From Pectobacterium zantedeschiae (GTDB lineage: Bacteria; Pseudomonadota; Gammaproteobacteria; Enterobacterales; Enterobacteriaceae), in contig NZ_NWTM01000001.1 of assembly GCF_004137795.1 (NCBI RefSeq), positions 682,001 to 746,000 on the forward strand: a stretch of 64,000 nucleotides of DNA. Reading direction: 5' to 3'. Positions within the stretch are counted from its first letter, which is position 1. Each line of letters starts with the position of its first letter. Below are positions 1 through 10,737 of the stretch, one piece after another. The notes beneath the pieces are model-generated. The model was not told the DNA's origin. It did no database searches and saw only the letters and a program-made list of their open reading frames with translations. Position numbers and translations under genes: made by a program.

Positions 1-1
1 T

Positions 2-532
2 GCGTTGAGTCTGATTGGTGTGCTGGAAAGCGTAGACAACCAGCATGTGATCATCGGTTGTACGCCAAATGGGGCGATGGTAAAGGAGACAATCAGTCCA
101 GCGTTACTGGAAAAGGTCAAGCAATCGTACGCCAACGTGACGTTGATACCCAGCTTTGCTACCGTTACCGATGACTTTGTGAAAATCACGGTTTATGACC
201 CTGCGGGACACTGTCACGAGACGGCGAAGTATCTCGAGGCGTTTCACGACCATGTCTATATCGTGGTTTCCGAAGCTGCCTGGATCGACATTGCCAATGT
301 TGGCGTACACAAAGGGCACACCGTAGAGATCCTTCAGAACATATTAGCGGTTACGCCTGATGAAACGATGGTGTTCGGCGATGGTTATAATGATATTGAA
401 CTGATGAGCCGTGCAGCTTACAGCTTTGCGATGCGTAATGCGTTTGAAGAAACTAAAGCTGCGGCGAATTTTATTGCCCGCAGCAATGATGACGATGGTG
501 TACTAAAAACGATAAAGCTGCTGCTATCGTGA
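2..532 (+). CDS. Cof-type HAD-superfamily phosphatase, C-terminal part (cut by window edge)
   Basis: The reading frame is open to the left edge, so the true start lies outside the window. About 176 residues of an expected 260-280 are present. The late HAD motif GDGYND, followed by an asparagine/alanine-rich stretch, lies near residue 125 of the visible part. It is the metal-binding motif IV of Cof/YidA/SupH-like sugar-phosphate or flavin-phosphate phosphatases. A cytosolic Mg-dependent phosphatase acting on a small phosphorylated metabolite is inferred. The substrate cannot be read from this fragment. It converges on a DeoR-type regulator, a family that often controls sugar-phosphate genes, but a functional link is only a guess. 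Confidence 0.85.
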   Translation, partial: ALSLIGVLESVDNQHVIIGCTPNGAMVKETISPALLEKVKQSYANVTLIPSFATVTDDFVKITVYDPAGHCHETAKYLEAFHDHVYIVVSEAAWIDIANVGVHKGHTVEILQNILAVTPDETMVFGDGYNDIELMSRAAYSFAMRNAFEETKAAANFIARSNDDDGVLKTIKLLLS

Positions 533-565
533 TTGCGTTAGTAGCCAGTTAGGCTACCGCAAATA

Positions 566-1339
566 TTATCGGGCGATAATCACATCCAGATTTTTTTCGC
601 TCAGTACGCTTTGGCTGGCAGGGGATATTTCGTCGTCGGTCACCAGCGTGGCGATCTCATCACATTCAGCGACGCGATAGCGCGCCAGAGCGGAGATCTT
701 ATTCGCGGTGAGGGCCACGATCACGTCGCTGCTGCGGGTGACCAGACACTTTTTGAATTCTGCATCGTCATATTCAAAAACGGTCAAACCTTCATTCGCA
801 TCAAAGGCGCAGCCTCCCAGCAGACATTGATCGAAATACATCTTCTCTAGCTGTCTGAGCGTATCGATGCCAATTGCGGCGCCGATTTCTTTCTGAATCC
901 TTCCGCCAAGAAAAACCACTTCTACATCCTGATGCCGCATCAGCTCTGCCGCAATAATCGGCGAATTACACACGGCGGTAAATTTCAGCCCCGGCGGGAT
1001 CTGCTTCGCCACCGCTAAATTGGTGGTACCAGTATCAAAGAAGACGCAACCGTTGGGTTTTATTAGCGGGATAATGGCCTGGGCGATGCGATCTTTCTGG
1101 GCTGTGTCGATAGTTTCCCGGCTGGCAAAATCGATGGCCTCTGGCGGTAGGCTGACCGCTCCACCGTAAACGCGCTTACAGGCACCAGATTGCGCCAGTT
1201 CCTTCAGGTCGCGCCGTATAGTGTGCTCGGAGACGTTCAATTCACGTGAGAGCTGCGTGCAGACGACTTTGCCTTCCTCACTGAGGATCTGCCTGATTTT
1301 GGATTGGCGTTGCTCGGGAAAGTCGGTGTAATCGAACAT
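566..1339 (-). CDS. DeoR-family transcriptional regulator
   Basis: A 257-residue protein with the usual DeoR layout. An N-terminal helix-turn-helix at about residues 22-55 contains VSEHTIRRDLKEL, ending in the family hallmark RVYGGAV. A C-terminal sugar-phosphate sensor domain contains FFDTGTTNLAVAKQIP. Length matches the family (250-260). DeoR proteins usually repress carbohydrate genes and are released by a phosphorylated sugar. It is transcribed toward the HAD phosphatase and divergently from the metallophosphoesterase gene. The target and effector are unknown from sequence. Confidence 0.9.
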   Translation of the reverse strand: MFDYTDFPEQRQSKIRQILSEEGKVVCTQLSRELNVSEHTIRRDLKELAQSGACKRVYGGAVSLPPEAIDFASRETIDTAQKDRIAQAIIPLIKPNGCVFFDTGTTNLAVAKQIPPGLKFTAVCNSPIIAAELMRHQDVEVVFLGGRIQKEIGAAIGIDTLRQLEKMYFDQCLLGGCAFDANEGLTVFEYDDAEFKKCLVTRSSDVIVALTANKISALARYRVAECDEIATLVTDDEISPASQSVLSEKNLDVIIAR

Positions 1340-1507
1340 AAATGTCCTTGGTTAATCAAAATCATACACAGCTGTAGCCAGCTAGCAGGCTTCACTCTGG
1401 TCAGTGATATTTACAGCATGGAATCGCGTCATGTTAATCCGCCCCCTCTGGCAACACAACATCTCTGCTGCGCTGATCCCCAATATGTGAACCCCGCTGT
1501 AAACGGT

Positions 1508-1536
1508 TTGACACAATATATTGCGATCACTATAAA
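1508..1536 (+). promoter_or_regulatory. sigma-70-type promoter for the metallophosphoesterase gene
   Basis: A perfect -35 hexamer TTGACA (1508-1513) is separated by 17 bp from a near-perfect -10 hexamer TATAAA (1531-1536), about 65 bp upstream of the GTG start at 1601. This is the best consensus-like promoter seen in the window. Confidence 0.75.
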
Positions 1537-1600
1537 ACGTGCAGTGGGATATAACGCCAGCGTTACCACATCGGCGCATCGATAAGAGGGAAAAACATCC

Positions 1601-2731
1601 GTGTTTCATGTCATTACTGGGCTCATCGCCCTCTATGTTATCTGGCGTCTGATTTGGCGCTTACGTGTCGGTATGCCTGTAAAACGCATGCTGGCGGTGT
1701 TGTTGCTGCTGGTTTCTCAGCATCATCTGATTACGCGTACTTTTTTTGGCACGATGGCGTCGCCTGAAGTGCCTGCATTCGTCCTGATGCTGCTGGGATG
1801 GGCTTTCGGTGCGCTGTTGATATCTGCATTCCTGCTGTTGACCATCGATCTTCTAGGCATAGTGGGGCGTCTTTTATCCCGGTCAGCCGGAAATATTCTG
1901 CTGAACAATATGGCGCTGCGTTGCGGAATTGCTGCTGCGGCGATGGGATTGGCGGCTATTGGCGTGTGGGAAGCCGTACGTGTTCCTGACGTCCGTACGG
2001 TAGAAGTCGAATTGAAACAGCTGCCGCCTGCACTGGATGGTTTCCGACTGGTACAGCTAACTGATTTACATGCTAGCCGTTTGTTGCAGCGCGCTTGGAT
2101 GGAAGCCGTGGTGGCGAAAACCAACGCGCTTAAGCCCGATCTGACGGTAATTACGGGCGATCTGGCCGATGGCACCGTTAGCGCCCGTCATGATGATATG
2201 GAGCCGTTGCGTAGCCTGACTGCCCCGCACGGCGTGTTTGCCATCGTGGGCAACCATGAATATTACGTGGAATATACGCAATGGGTGCAGCGGTTGAATG
2301 CGCTGGGTTTACGCATGTTGCTCAATGAACATGTGGCGATTAGCCGTGATAATGCGGCGTTTGTGCTGGCGGGCATCACCGATCGCACCGCTGCGGATTT
2401 TCAACAGCTGCTGCCGGATACGCGTGCCGCGCTTGAGGGAATATCACCGGAGAGCGCCGTTGTTCTGCTGAGCCATCGACCCACGGGGGCGAAAGAGAAT
2501 GCGCACGCTGGAGTCGATCTACAGCTCTCCGGTCATACGCACGGTGGTCAGATATTGGGCATGCATTGGGTAACACAGCTAGCGAATGAAGGCTATGTCT
2601 CCGGCAGCTATGACGTTGATGGCATGCATTTATACGTCAGTAATGGTGCAGGCTTGTGGAACGGTTTTCCGGTCCGATTAGGGAAACGCGCTGAAATTAC
2701 CCAGTTCATACTCCGCTCGCCTGCGCTGTAG
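1601..2731 (+). CDS. Membrane-anchored metallophosphoesterase (YkuE/YaeI-like)
   Basis: The first ~125 residues of this 376-residue protein hold about four hydrophobic helices. A calcineurin-like phosphoesterase domain follows with all expected metal motifs: TDLHAS (DxH), GDLADG (GDxxD), VGNHEYY (GNHE), LSHRP and SGHTHGGQ (GHTHGGQ). The set is typical of YkuE/YaeI-type enzymes that act on phospholipid headgroups such as UDP-sugar or phosphatidyl species at the membrane. The start is GTG at 1601, preceded by a purine-rich AAGAGGGA. The gene stands alone behind a strong promoter. The exact substrate is unknown. Confidence 0.88.
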   Translation: MFHVITGLIALYVIWRLIWRLRVGMPVKRMLAVLLLLVSQHHLITRTFFGTMASPEVPAFVLMLLGWAFGALLISAFLLLTIDLLGIVGRLLSRSAGNILLNNMALRCGIAAAAMGLAAIGVWEAVRVPDVRTVEVELKQLPPALDGFRLVQLTDLHASRLLQRAWMEAVVAKTNALKPDLTVITGDLADGTVSARHDDMEPLRSLTAPHGVFAIVGNHEYYVEYTQWVQRLNALGLRMLLNEHVAISRDNAAFVLAGITDRTAADFQQLLPDTRAALEGISPESAVVLLSHRPTGAKENAHAGVDLQLSGHTHGGQILGMHWVTQLANEGYVSGSYDVDGMHLYVSNGAGLWNGFPVRLGKRAEITQFILRSPAL

Positions 2732-5217
<2,486 letters not shown>

Positions 5218-5227
5218 GACGTAACCA

Positions 5228-5270
5228 CTCCCTGCGTGGGCGCTTGTGCCGCGTAGGGAGAATCATTTTC
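5228..5270 (+). terminator. Probable terminator after katG
   Basis: CTCCCTGCG (5228-5236) pairs with CGTAGGGAG (5252-5260), with one G-T pair, and is followed by a short T-rich tract (AATCATTTTC). Confidence 0.55.
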
Positions 5271-5304
5271 TACTGTGATAGTATTTTCGGTGTGTCTGTG
5301 CCGA

Positions 5305-5568
5305 TCACGGTTTCTTCAGGTTCAGCATGAATTCCCTGAACGGGACGGAAAACGCCTTAAACAGCGGATGCTTTCTTTGCTGCATCATCACCTCGCCAAA
5401 CAACTTTAACCCCACCATAAAAGCCTGAGTTTGTTCCGGCGTCATGTCCATCTTGCCATCGACTTTTTCCAGTAGCTTGAACAGGTCATCGTGAAGCGAG
5501 AATTCAAACGACAGTGTGCGTTGCTGCTCGTCTTTTTCTTCCACCGTAATCTGATAGACGTTTCCCAT
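5305..5568 (-). CDS. DUF3861-family small protein
   Basis: The start at 5568 gives an 87-residue soluble protein beginning MGNVYQITVEEK. An upstream extension of the frame to 5691 would cover the divergent promoter and MarR start, so I reject it. The protein is rich in charged residues and ends in LNLKKP. It has no membrane segment or signal peptide. It resembles DUF3861 proteins of about 90 residues, whose function is not known to me. It is divergent from the MarR-type gene, with the shared operator-like palindrome between them, so it is probably a target of that regulator. Confidence 0.7.
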   Translation of the reverse strand: MGNVYQITVEEKDEQQRTLSFEFSLHDDLFKLLEKVDGKMDMTPEQTQAFMVGLKLFGEVMMQQRKHPLFKAFSVPFREFMLNLKKP

Positions 5569-5598
5569 TGCGGCCTCGGTAAATTGAACTTGTGATAG

Positions 5599-5619
5599 AT
5601 AGTTGATAAAATCAACTAT
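5599..5619. promoter_or_regulatory. Palindromic operator between MarR gene and DUF3861 gene
   Basis: Two perfect 8-bp inverted arms, ATAGTTGA and TCAACTAT, are separated by TAAAA in the 80-bp divergent promoter region. Size, AT-rich centre and position match MarR-family operators. Autoregulation and control of the DUF3861 gene are inferred. Confidence 0.7.
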
Positions 5620-5648
5620 GTAGTTATTGGTTGATTGAGTCAATAAAA

Positions 5649-6062
5649 ATGATGAAAGCCCTTTTTGCCTTATTAGAACGCTATAAGGCACAGATGCAGG
5701 AACAGATGAAAGCGCATGATATTAGTCTGGATGTGGTACATATCCGGCTATGTAAGATCATCGCGATGGAAGGGCGGATTACGCCTCAGTCGCTGGCGAA
5801 AACTGTCGGGCGGGATAAGGCGCAAATCACCCGCATGGTGGCAGAGCTGGTCAAGCGTGATTATGTCCGCAAAATAGATAACCCGGATGATGGGCGCAGT
5901 GTGTGGCTCAGTTTGTCCGATAAGGGTGCAGCATTTACGCAGATTTTTCTGCATCAGGAAAAGCAGATAGAGGCACAGATGCTTCAGGCACTGTCCTCGG
6001 ACGAACAAGCCATGTTTAGTGCGCTGCTGGAAAAAATAGCGGCGAACGATTCTAAACACTAG
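5649..6062 (+). CDS. MarR-family transcriptional regulator
   Basis: From the ATG at 5649 this is a 137-residue winged-helix protein; ATG 5652 and an upstream TTG at 5631 are alternatives. The central winged helix includes the recognition-helix region TVGRDKAQITRMVAELVKRDYV, and the wing is marked by the family signature NPDDGRSVWLSLSDKG. Long terminal helices should form the dimer interface. A perfect palindrome sits 30 bp upstream. No cysteine typical of OhrR-type peroxide sensing is prominent near the N-terminus, so the inducing ligand is unknown. It is likely a repressor of itself and of the divergent DUF3861 gene. Confidence 0.88.
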   Translation: MMKALFALLERYKAQMQEQMKAHDISLDVVHIRLCKIIAMEGRITPQSLAKTVGRDKAQITRMVAELVKRDYVRKIDNPDDGRSVWLSLSDKGAAFTQIFLHQEKQIEAQMLQALSSDEQAMFSALLEKIAANDSKH

Positions 6063-6235
6063 ATTCAGGCATGAAGATCTCTGCACTGCCGTGAGGCGCA
6101 TTCATCGTGCTGCTGCACCGCGATGACGCGAGAGCGGTGTTCTTCTCTGCACAAGCGCCAGCTGTAGCGGGCATCCTCTGTGTTGGCACACATTATGCTA
6201 CTATTTATTTGGGACAGCACCACACAGGGCGCTGA

Positions 6236-6342
6236 ACAACCTGAATAGCTGGCTAGGGTTCCGATCCATGCAATATGGATGTCTGGTCCGAGAGCTGGCG
6301 ACCTCCAGTTGAGGTTACACGGCGGGACAAAAGCCCGGGAGA
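6236..6342 (+). promoter_or_regulatory. Guanidine-I riboswitch (ykkC class)
   Basis: The conserved ykkC blocks occur in order: CTAGGGTTCCG (6253-6263), a variable hairpin with arms GATCCAT/ATGGATG, GGTCCGAGAG (about 6285-6294), then ACACGGCGGGACAAAAGCCC (6317-6336) ending in GGGAGA. These are diagnostic of the guanidine-I aptamer. It lies directly upstream of the ABC importer, DUF1989 and carboxylase genes, the classic guanidine-degradation gene set. Ligand binding is expected to prevent formation of the overlapping terminator and switch the operon on. Confidence 0.93.
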
Positions 6343-6380
6343 CAGCAACACCTATGGTGTCGCGCTGTTCCCGCTTTTTT
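6337..6380 (+). terminator. Riboswitch-controlled intrinsic terminator
   Basis: GGGA (6337-6340), ACAGC (6342-6346) and ACACC (6348-6352) pair with GGTGT (6356-6360), GCTGT (6364-6368) and TCCC (6369-6372), followed by GC and six T. The first arm reuses the conserved GGGAGA end of the aptamer, so aptamer folding and terminator folding exclude each other. This is an ON-switch arrangement. Confidence 0.85.
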
Positions 6381-6402
6381 CCTACTCAACCGGAGGTCTG
6401 GC

Positions 6403-7461
6403 ATGAACCTATCTCGTTTACTGGGCGTTTGCGTCCTCAGTCTCTCAGCGCTGCTGAGCTTCCCTTCACAGGCTGCGCCTAAAACGCAATTCAACGTGTG
6501 CTGGACTATCTATGCTGGATGGATGCCGTGGGGTTTCATCGGCACGCAGGGCATTATCGATAAATGGGCCGACAAGTACGGTATCAAGATTAAGGTCACC
6601 CAGCTTAACGACTACGTCGAGTCGATCAATCAGTACACCGCCGGACAGTTTGACGGCTGCACGATGACCAATATGGATGCGCTGACTATTCCGGCCGCGG
6701 GCGGTGTGGATACCACGGCGCTGCTGCTTGGCAGTTTCTCTGCGGGCAATGACGGGATCGTACTCAAAGGCAAAGGGAAAACGCTGAGCGACCTGCGCGG
6801 AATGAAGGTCAACCTGCCTGAACTCTCTGTTTCCCATTACCTGCTGGTGCGCGGTCTGGAAACTGCCGGATTGCGGGAGCGTGATGTCACCGTCGTCAAC
6901 ACGTCGGATGCCGATATTGTTGCCGCTTTCGCCACCCGCAGCGTACAGGCGGCCGTCGCCTGGAATCCGCAGCTTTCTGCAATTAAAAGCCAGCCGGATA
7001 CCACGGAAGTCTTTCAGTCTGGTCAGATCCCCGGCGAGCTGATCGACATGATGGTTGTGAACACGCAGACACTGCAAGAGAACCCGGCGCTGGGGAAAGC
7101 GCTAGCGGGTGCCTGGTTTGAAATGATGGCGCTGATGAAGACGGGCGACAAACCGGCGTTGGAATCGATGGCGGCCGCCTCCGGTACCGATTTAGCCGGC
7201 TATCAGGCACAGCTAAAAACCACCCATCTGTTTTATTCCGCGCAGGACAATCTGGCGTTTCTGACCAGCGCGGATCTCCCTAACACCATGAAACGCGTTG
7301 CGGATTTCTCCTTTGATAAAGGGTTGCTCGGCACTGGCGCACAGAGTGCTGATTTTATCGGCATGACGTTCCCTGGTCAGGTCACGCAAGGTGACAGCGC
7401 GAATGTGAAACTGCGCTTTGACGACACCTTCGTGCGTCTGGCCGCAGAGAACAAACTCTGA
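6403..7461 (+). CDS. ABC transporter substrate-binding protein of the guanidine operon
   Basis: A 352-residue periplasmic binding protein of the nitrate/taurine (SsuA/TauA-like) type. The signal peptide runs to about residue 25, with likely cleavage after SFPSQA. The mature start FNVCWTIYAGWMPWG and the later AAVAWNPQLSAI are typical of the group found with urea/guanidine carboxylases. It is the first gene after the riboswitch, with ribosome-binding site CGGAGG (6391-6396), and the permease and ATPase genes follow. It should capture guanidine or a related compound in the periplasm. The ligand is inferred from riboswitch and neighbours, not from residues. Confidence 0.88.
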   Translation: MNLSRLLGVCVLSLSALLSFPSQAAPKTQFNVCWTIYAGWMPWGFIGTQGIIDKWADKYGIKIKVTQLNDYVESINQYTAGQFDGCTMTNMDALTIPAAGGVDTTALLLGSFSAGNDGIVLKGKGKTLSDLRGMKVNLPELSVSHYLLVRGLETAGLRERDVTVVNTSDADIVAAFATRSVQAAVAWNPQLSAIKSQPDTTEVFQSGQIPGELIDMMVVNTQTLQENPALGKALAGAWFEMMALMKTGDKPALESMAAASGTDLAGYQAQLKTTHLFYSAQDNLAFLTSADLPNTMKRVADFSFDKGLLGTGAQSADFIGMTFPGQVTQGDSANVKLRFDDTFVRLAAENKL

Positions 7462-7484
7462 CCTCGCAAACTGGAGAGACTATC

Positions 7485-8300
7485 GTGCGCTTGATCAATC
7501 GCTCCCCCAGCCGAGGTGGACGGCTACTGCTTGTCCTGCTGCCGTTTACCGTGCTGCTGGTGCTGTACCTCGTGGGGTCAGCGCTGCGGCTGGAAGCCAA
7601 TCCCAATGACAAACTGCTGCCGAGTCTTGGGCAAATGACCGAGGCGATCCAGCGCATGGCATTTACCGAAGACAAACGTAGCGGCGACTACCTGTTCTGG
7701 CTGGATACACAGGCTAGTCTGGTACGTCTCGCGCTGGGTTTGGGGATCGCCAGCCTGTTGAGTCTGCTGTTTGGGATTGCTGCAGGGGCTTTTCCGCTGT
7801 TCCGTGCATCGCTCTCGCCGTTGATGACGGTGCTGTCGATGATCCCTCCGCTGGCGATTTTACCCATCCTTTTCATCGTCTTCGGATTGGATGAACTTTC
7901 GAAAGTGATGCTGATTGTCATTGGCGTCACCCCGATGCTGGCGCGCGATCTCGAACAGCGCGCCCGTAATATCCCGCAGGAAATGCTAATCAAAGCACAA
8001 ACGTTGGGGGCGAACAGCTGGATTGTGGTGTTACGCGTCATCCTGCCGCAGCTGCTGTCGCGACTGCTGATTTCCCTGCGGCTGCTACTGGGTGCGGCGT
8101 GGCTATTCCTGATTTCTGCCGAAGCAATTTCGGCAACGGCAGGGCTGGGCTACCGCATCTTTCTGGTTCGCCGTTATCTGGCGATGGACGTGATTCTGCC
8201 TTACGTCGTGTGGATCACGCTGCTGGCATGGCTAATGGATATGGCACTGCGTTGGCTGCATCGCCGTTGGTTCCCGTGGTCAGAGGAAAGCAAAGCATGA
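7485..8300 (+). CDS. ABC transporter permease of the guanidine operon
   Basis: A 271-residue inner-membrane protein with about six hydrophobic helices. Its cytoplasmic EAA-type loop, around IKAQTLGANSWIVVLRVILP, docks to the ATPase. The family is that of nitrate/sulfonate/taurine permeases. It starts at GTG 7485, 23 bp after the binding-protein gene, and its TGA overlaps the ATG of the ATPase gene by four bases, indicating translational coupling. It is inferred to carry guanidine inward with its two partners. Confidence 0.88.
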   Translation: MRLINRSPSRGGRLLLVLLPFTVLLVLYLVGSALRLEANPNDKLLPSLGQMTEAIQRMAFTEDKRSGDYLFWLDTQASLVRLALGLGIASLLSLLFGIAAGAFPLFRASLSPLMTVLSMIPPLAILPILFIVFGLDELSKVMLIVIGVTPMLARDLEQRARNIPQEMLIKAQTLGANSWIVVLRVILPQLLSRLLISLRLLLGAAWLFLISAEAISATAGLGYRIFLVRRYLAMDVILPYVVWITLLAWLMDMALRWLHRRWFPWSEESKA

Positions 8301-9088
8301 GTTTTATCGAGATCGATAACATCTGGCAAGAATACGGCGACCACGTTGTACTGGAACGGCTGAACCTAAACATCGCGGAAGGGGAATTCTGCACGATGGT
8401 CGGGGCATCCGGCTGCGGTAAATCCACCTTTCTGCGTCTGCTGTTGGGGCAGGAAACGCCCAGCCGTGGTGAAGTCCGGCTTGAAGGGAAAGTGCTGCCC
8501 GCCGAGCCGGATGCCAGCCGTGGCGTGGTGTTTCAGCGCTATTCGGTTTTCCCACATTTAACCGTGCTGGAAAACGTGGTGATTGGGTTGGAAATACCGC
8601 GATCCCCTTGGTTCGGCAGGCTGTTTGGGCGGCGCAAGCAGGAGATGCGTGATAGAGCAACTCGCATGCTGGAACGCGTCGGACTTGGACATACCATGAA
8701 CAAATATCCGAATCAGCTTTCCGGCGGGATGCAGCAGCGGCTCGCGATTGCTCAGGCGTTTATTGTCCAGCCGCGCATCCTGTTGCTTGATGAACCCTTT
8801 GGGGCACTGGACCCCGGTATTCGCGGCGATATGCACACCCTGTTGCTGGAGCTGTGGCGGGAAACCCGCTTAACGGTCTTTATGGTTACCCACGATTTGC
8901 CGGAAGGGTTCCACCTTGGTACGCGTTTGCTGGTGTTCGACAAAGTGCGCGTCGATCCCCATGCGCCGGAAGCCTATGGCGCACGTATTACTTATGACAT
9001 CCCGCTGAATCAGGAGCGTCTTGCCACGCGCCAGCGCGCACTTACGCCGCTGTCTCCTGTTGTCAGTGCGGTGACATCCCCCGTTTAA
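8297..9088 (+). CDS. ABC transporter ATP-binding protein of the guanidine operon
   Basis: From the overlapping ATG at 8297 this is a 263-residue ATPase beginning MSFIEIDNIWQEYGD. The open frame extends further upstream, but only inside the permease gene. Walker A is GASGCGKST (residues 36-44), the signature is LSGGMQQR, Walker B is ILLLDEPFGALD, and the switch histidine is in VTHDLPEG. It energises the importer from the cytoplasmic face. The ATGA overlap with the permease and short gap to the next gene place it in the riboswitch operon. Confidence 0.93.
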   Translation: MSFIEIDNIWQEYGDHVVLERLNLNIAEGEFCTMVGASGCGKSTFLRLLLGQETPSRGEVRLEGKVLPAEPDASRGVVFQRYSVFPHLTVLENVVIGLEIPRSPWFGRLFGRRKQEMRDRATRMLERVGLGHTMNKYPNQLSGGMQQRLAIAQAFIVQPRILLLDEPFGALDPGIRGDMHTLLLELWRETRLTVFMVTHDLPEGFHLGTRLLVFDKVRVDPHAPEAYGARITYDIPLNQERLATRQRALTPLSPVVSAVTSPV

Positions 9089-9101
9089 GGAGCTTTTTGT
9101 G

Positions 9102-9848
9102 ATGACTGAGATACAGACATCGAAAAATACATCGACAGGCCGGTCAACGTTTGATGAAGAAACGGTGCCGGGTGGAGGCCATACCTCCTTCATTCTCAAG
9201 CGCGGACAGATTCTGCGGATAACCGATGTGGAAGGTGGCGGCAATGTTGGCCTGTTGCTATTTAACGCGCACCAGACCAGCGAGCGTCTAAACCTGCCGG
9301 ATACCCTGAAAGGGCAACACACCGCCAAATTAACGGTTGGGCACTGCCTTTATTCTGATATGGGACGGGTGCTGGCGGCGATTATTACCGACACCTGCGG
9401 CTGGCACGACAGCGTTGGCGGTGTACTCAATGCGCAGGAGGTGCATGAGAAATATGGGCAAGGGCGCTATCAGGAATTGCGTAACGGCTTTTTCCGTAAC
9501 GGTATGGATAACCTGCTGGTCGAAATGGGGAAATGGAATCTCAACCTGCGAGATCTGCTGATGACGATCAACTTGTTCAGCAAAGTCACCGTGGATACAC
9601 AGGGGCAATTTCACTTTCATGCCAATCATTCTCAGGCGGGGGATTACATTGAACTGTATGCACCGATGGACACGCTGGTGGTGCTGACCGCCTTGCAACA
9701 CCCGATGGATCCCAACCCGACGTATGCGCCGCGCCCGATTGCACTCACCTGGAGCCGAGGAGAGGGCGAAGATGTCGCCAAATATTGCCGTGAGTTCCGT
9801 GAGGAAAATGCACGCGCGTTTCACAATACCGAACGCGGTTACCTGTAA
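9102..9848 (+). CDS. DUF1989 protein, urea carboxylase-associated (carboxyguanidine deiminase subunit)
   Basis: About 248 residues from ATG 9102; GTG 9099 is an equally close alternative behind AAGGAG. It has the DUF1989 features [42 protein letters not shown] and a late [27 protein letters not shown]. In bacteria with ykkC-controlled carboxylase genes, paired DUF1989 proteins form a heteromeric enzyme that deiminates carboxyguanidine to allophanate, releasing ammonia. It shares the TDTCG-HD motif with the next gene, a paralogue. The role is assigned from family and context; which subunit is A or B is not decided here. Confidence 0.85.
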   Translation: MTEIQTSKNTSTGRSTFDEETVPGGGHTSFILKRGQILRITDVEGGGNVGLLLFNAHQTSERLNLPDTLKGQHTAKLTVGHCLYSDMGRVLAAIITDTCGWHDSVGGVLNAQEVHEKYGQGRYQELRNGFFRNGMDNLLVEMGKWNLNLRDLLMTINLFSKVTVDTQGQFHFHANHSQAGDYIELYAPMDTLVVLTALQHPMDPNPTYAPRPIALTWSRGEGEDVAKYCREFREENARAFHNTERGYL

Positions 9849-9859
9849 GGAGGCCAGAC

Positions 9860-10495
9860 ATGACGTTAATTGCCAGCAATAAAGTGGCCGAGGATGCGGT
9901 CTTCCGCTATGTCATCCCAGCCGGAGAACCCTATCTATTCGAAGTAAAACAAGGGCAAACACTGCGGCTGCTGGATTTGGAAGGTAATCAGGCCGTAGAT
10001 ACGCTGTTCTATCGCGTTGATGATCCGCGTGAACGCTACGATCCGCAGCGTACGCTGCGACGTCAGAATAATGTCTACCTGACGACCGGTAGCGTGCTGT
10101 ATTCCAACCTTGGCAATCCGCTGCTGACGATCGTCGCCGATACCTGCGGTCGACATGACACGTTGGGCGGAGCCTGTGCGCAAGAGAGTAACACTGTACG
10201 TTATGCGCTCGACCGACGCTATATGCACAGCTGCCGCGACAACTTTCTCTGTGCCTGCCTGCACGATGGTCGCCTGAACAAGCAAGATATTGGCGCGAAT
10301 ATCAACTTCTTTATGAATGTGCCAGTCACGGCGGAAGGCGGGCTGACCTTCGAGGATGGCATTTCTGCGCCGGGAAAATACGTGGAGCTACGCGCCGAAA
10401 CCGACGTCGTCGTGCTGATTTCCAACTGTCCACAGCTTAACAACCCGTGTAACGGCTGGAACCCGACGCCTGCGGAGGTGTTGGTATGGAACTGA
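9860..10495 (+). CDS. DUF1989 protein, second urea carboxylase-associated subunit (carboxyguanidine deiminase)
   Basis: A 211-residue paralogue of the preceding protein. Its shared fold motifs are [42 protein letters not shown] and [22 protein letters not shown]. It starts 11 bp after the previous stop with AAGGAGG (9847-9853) overlapping that stop. The pair is expected to act together on carboxyguanidine made by the carboxylase encoded 242 bp downstream. The normal C-terminal [10 protein letters not shown] shows that this gene is complete, even though the following gap looks degenerate. Confidence 0.85.
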   Translation: MTLIASNKVAEDAVFRYVIPAGEPYLFEVKQGQTLRLLDLEGNQAVDTLFYRVDDPRERYDPQRTLRRQNNVYLTTGSVLYSNLGNPLLTIVADTCGRHDTLGGACAQESNTVRYALDRRYMHSCRDNFLCACLHDGRLNKQDIGANINFFMNVPVTAEGGLTFEDGISAPGKYVELRAETDVVVLISNCPQLNNPCNGWNPTPAEVLVWN

Positions 10496-10626
10496 CGCCG
10501 AATCGACGCAGTGAAAAACACACGCGATGGCTGCGTGTAAAAATGTGGCTGCTGAGTGCGTTGGAAGCGAGGGCGAACCGGTATTTTCTGCCGTCGACGA
10601 GCCGTTCTCAGTCTGACAAAACTTGA
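10486..10626 (+). other. Short overlapping frame at the start of a 242-bp degenerate gap
   Basis: An ATG at 10486 overlaps the end of the DUF1989 gene and opens a 46-codon frame (starts [12 protein letters not shown]). I do not recognise it. A second frame in the same DNA reads GSEGEPVFSAVDEPFSV before a stop near 10614. The stretch 10496-10737 has no full gene and may be the scar of a deleted gene, or an untranslated spacer. In the compact operon it is the only large gap. Coding status is doubtful. Confidence 0.25.
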
Positions 10627-10737
10627 TGATTCCGGTGTGGTAGCACGCCTCTACATTCTTTGACCGTTACCGCGATGGACGACCATCATGCGGATCGCAT
10701 TTTGGCGGGACGACCTGCCCTTGCATGAGTCTAGCGT

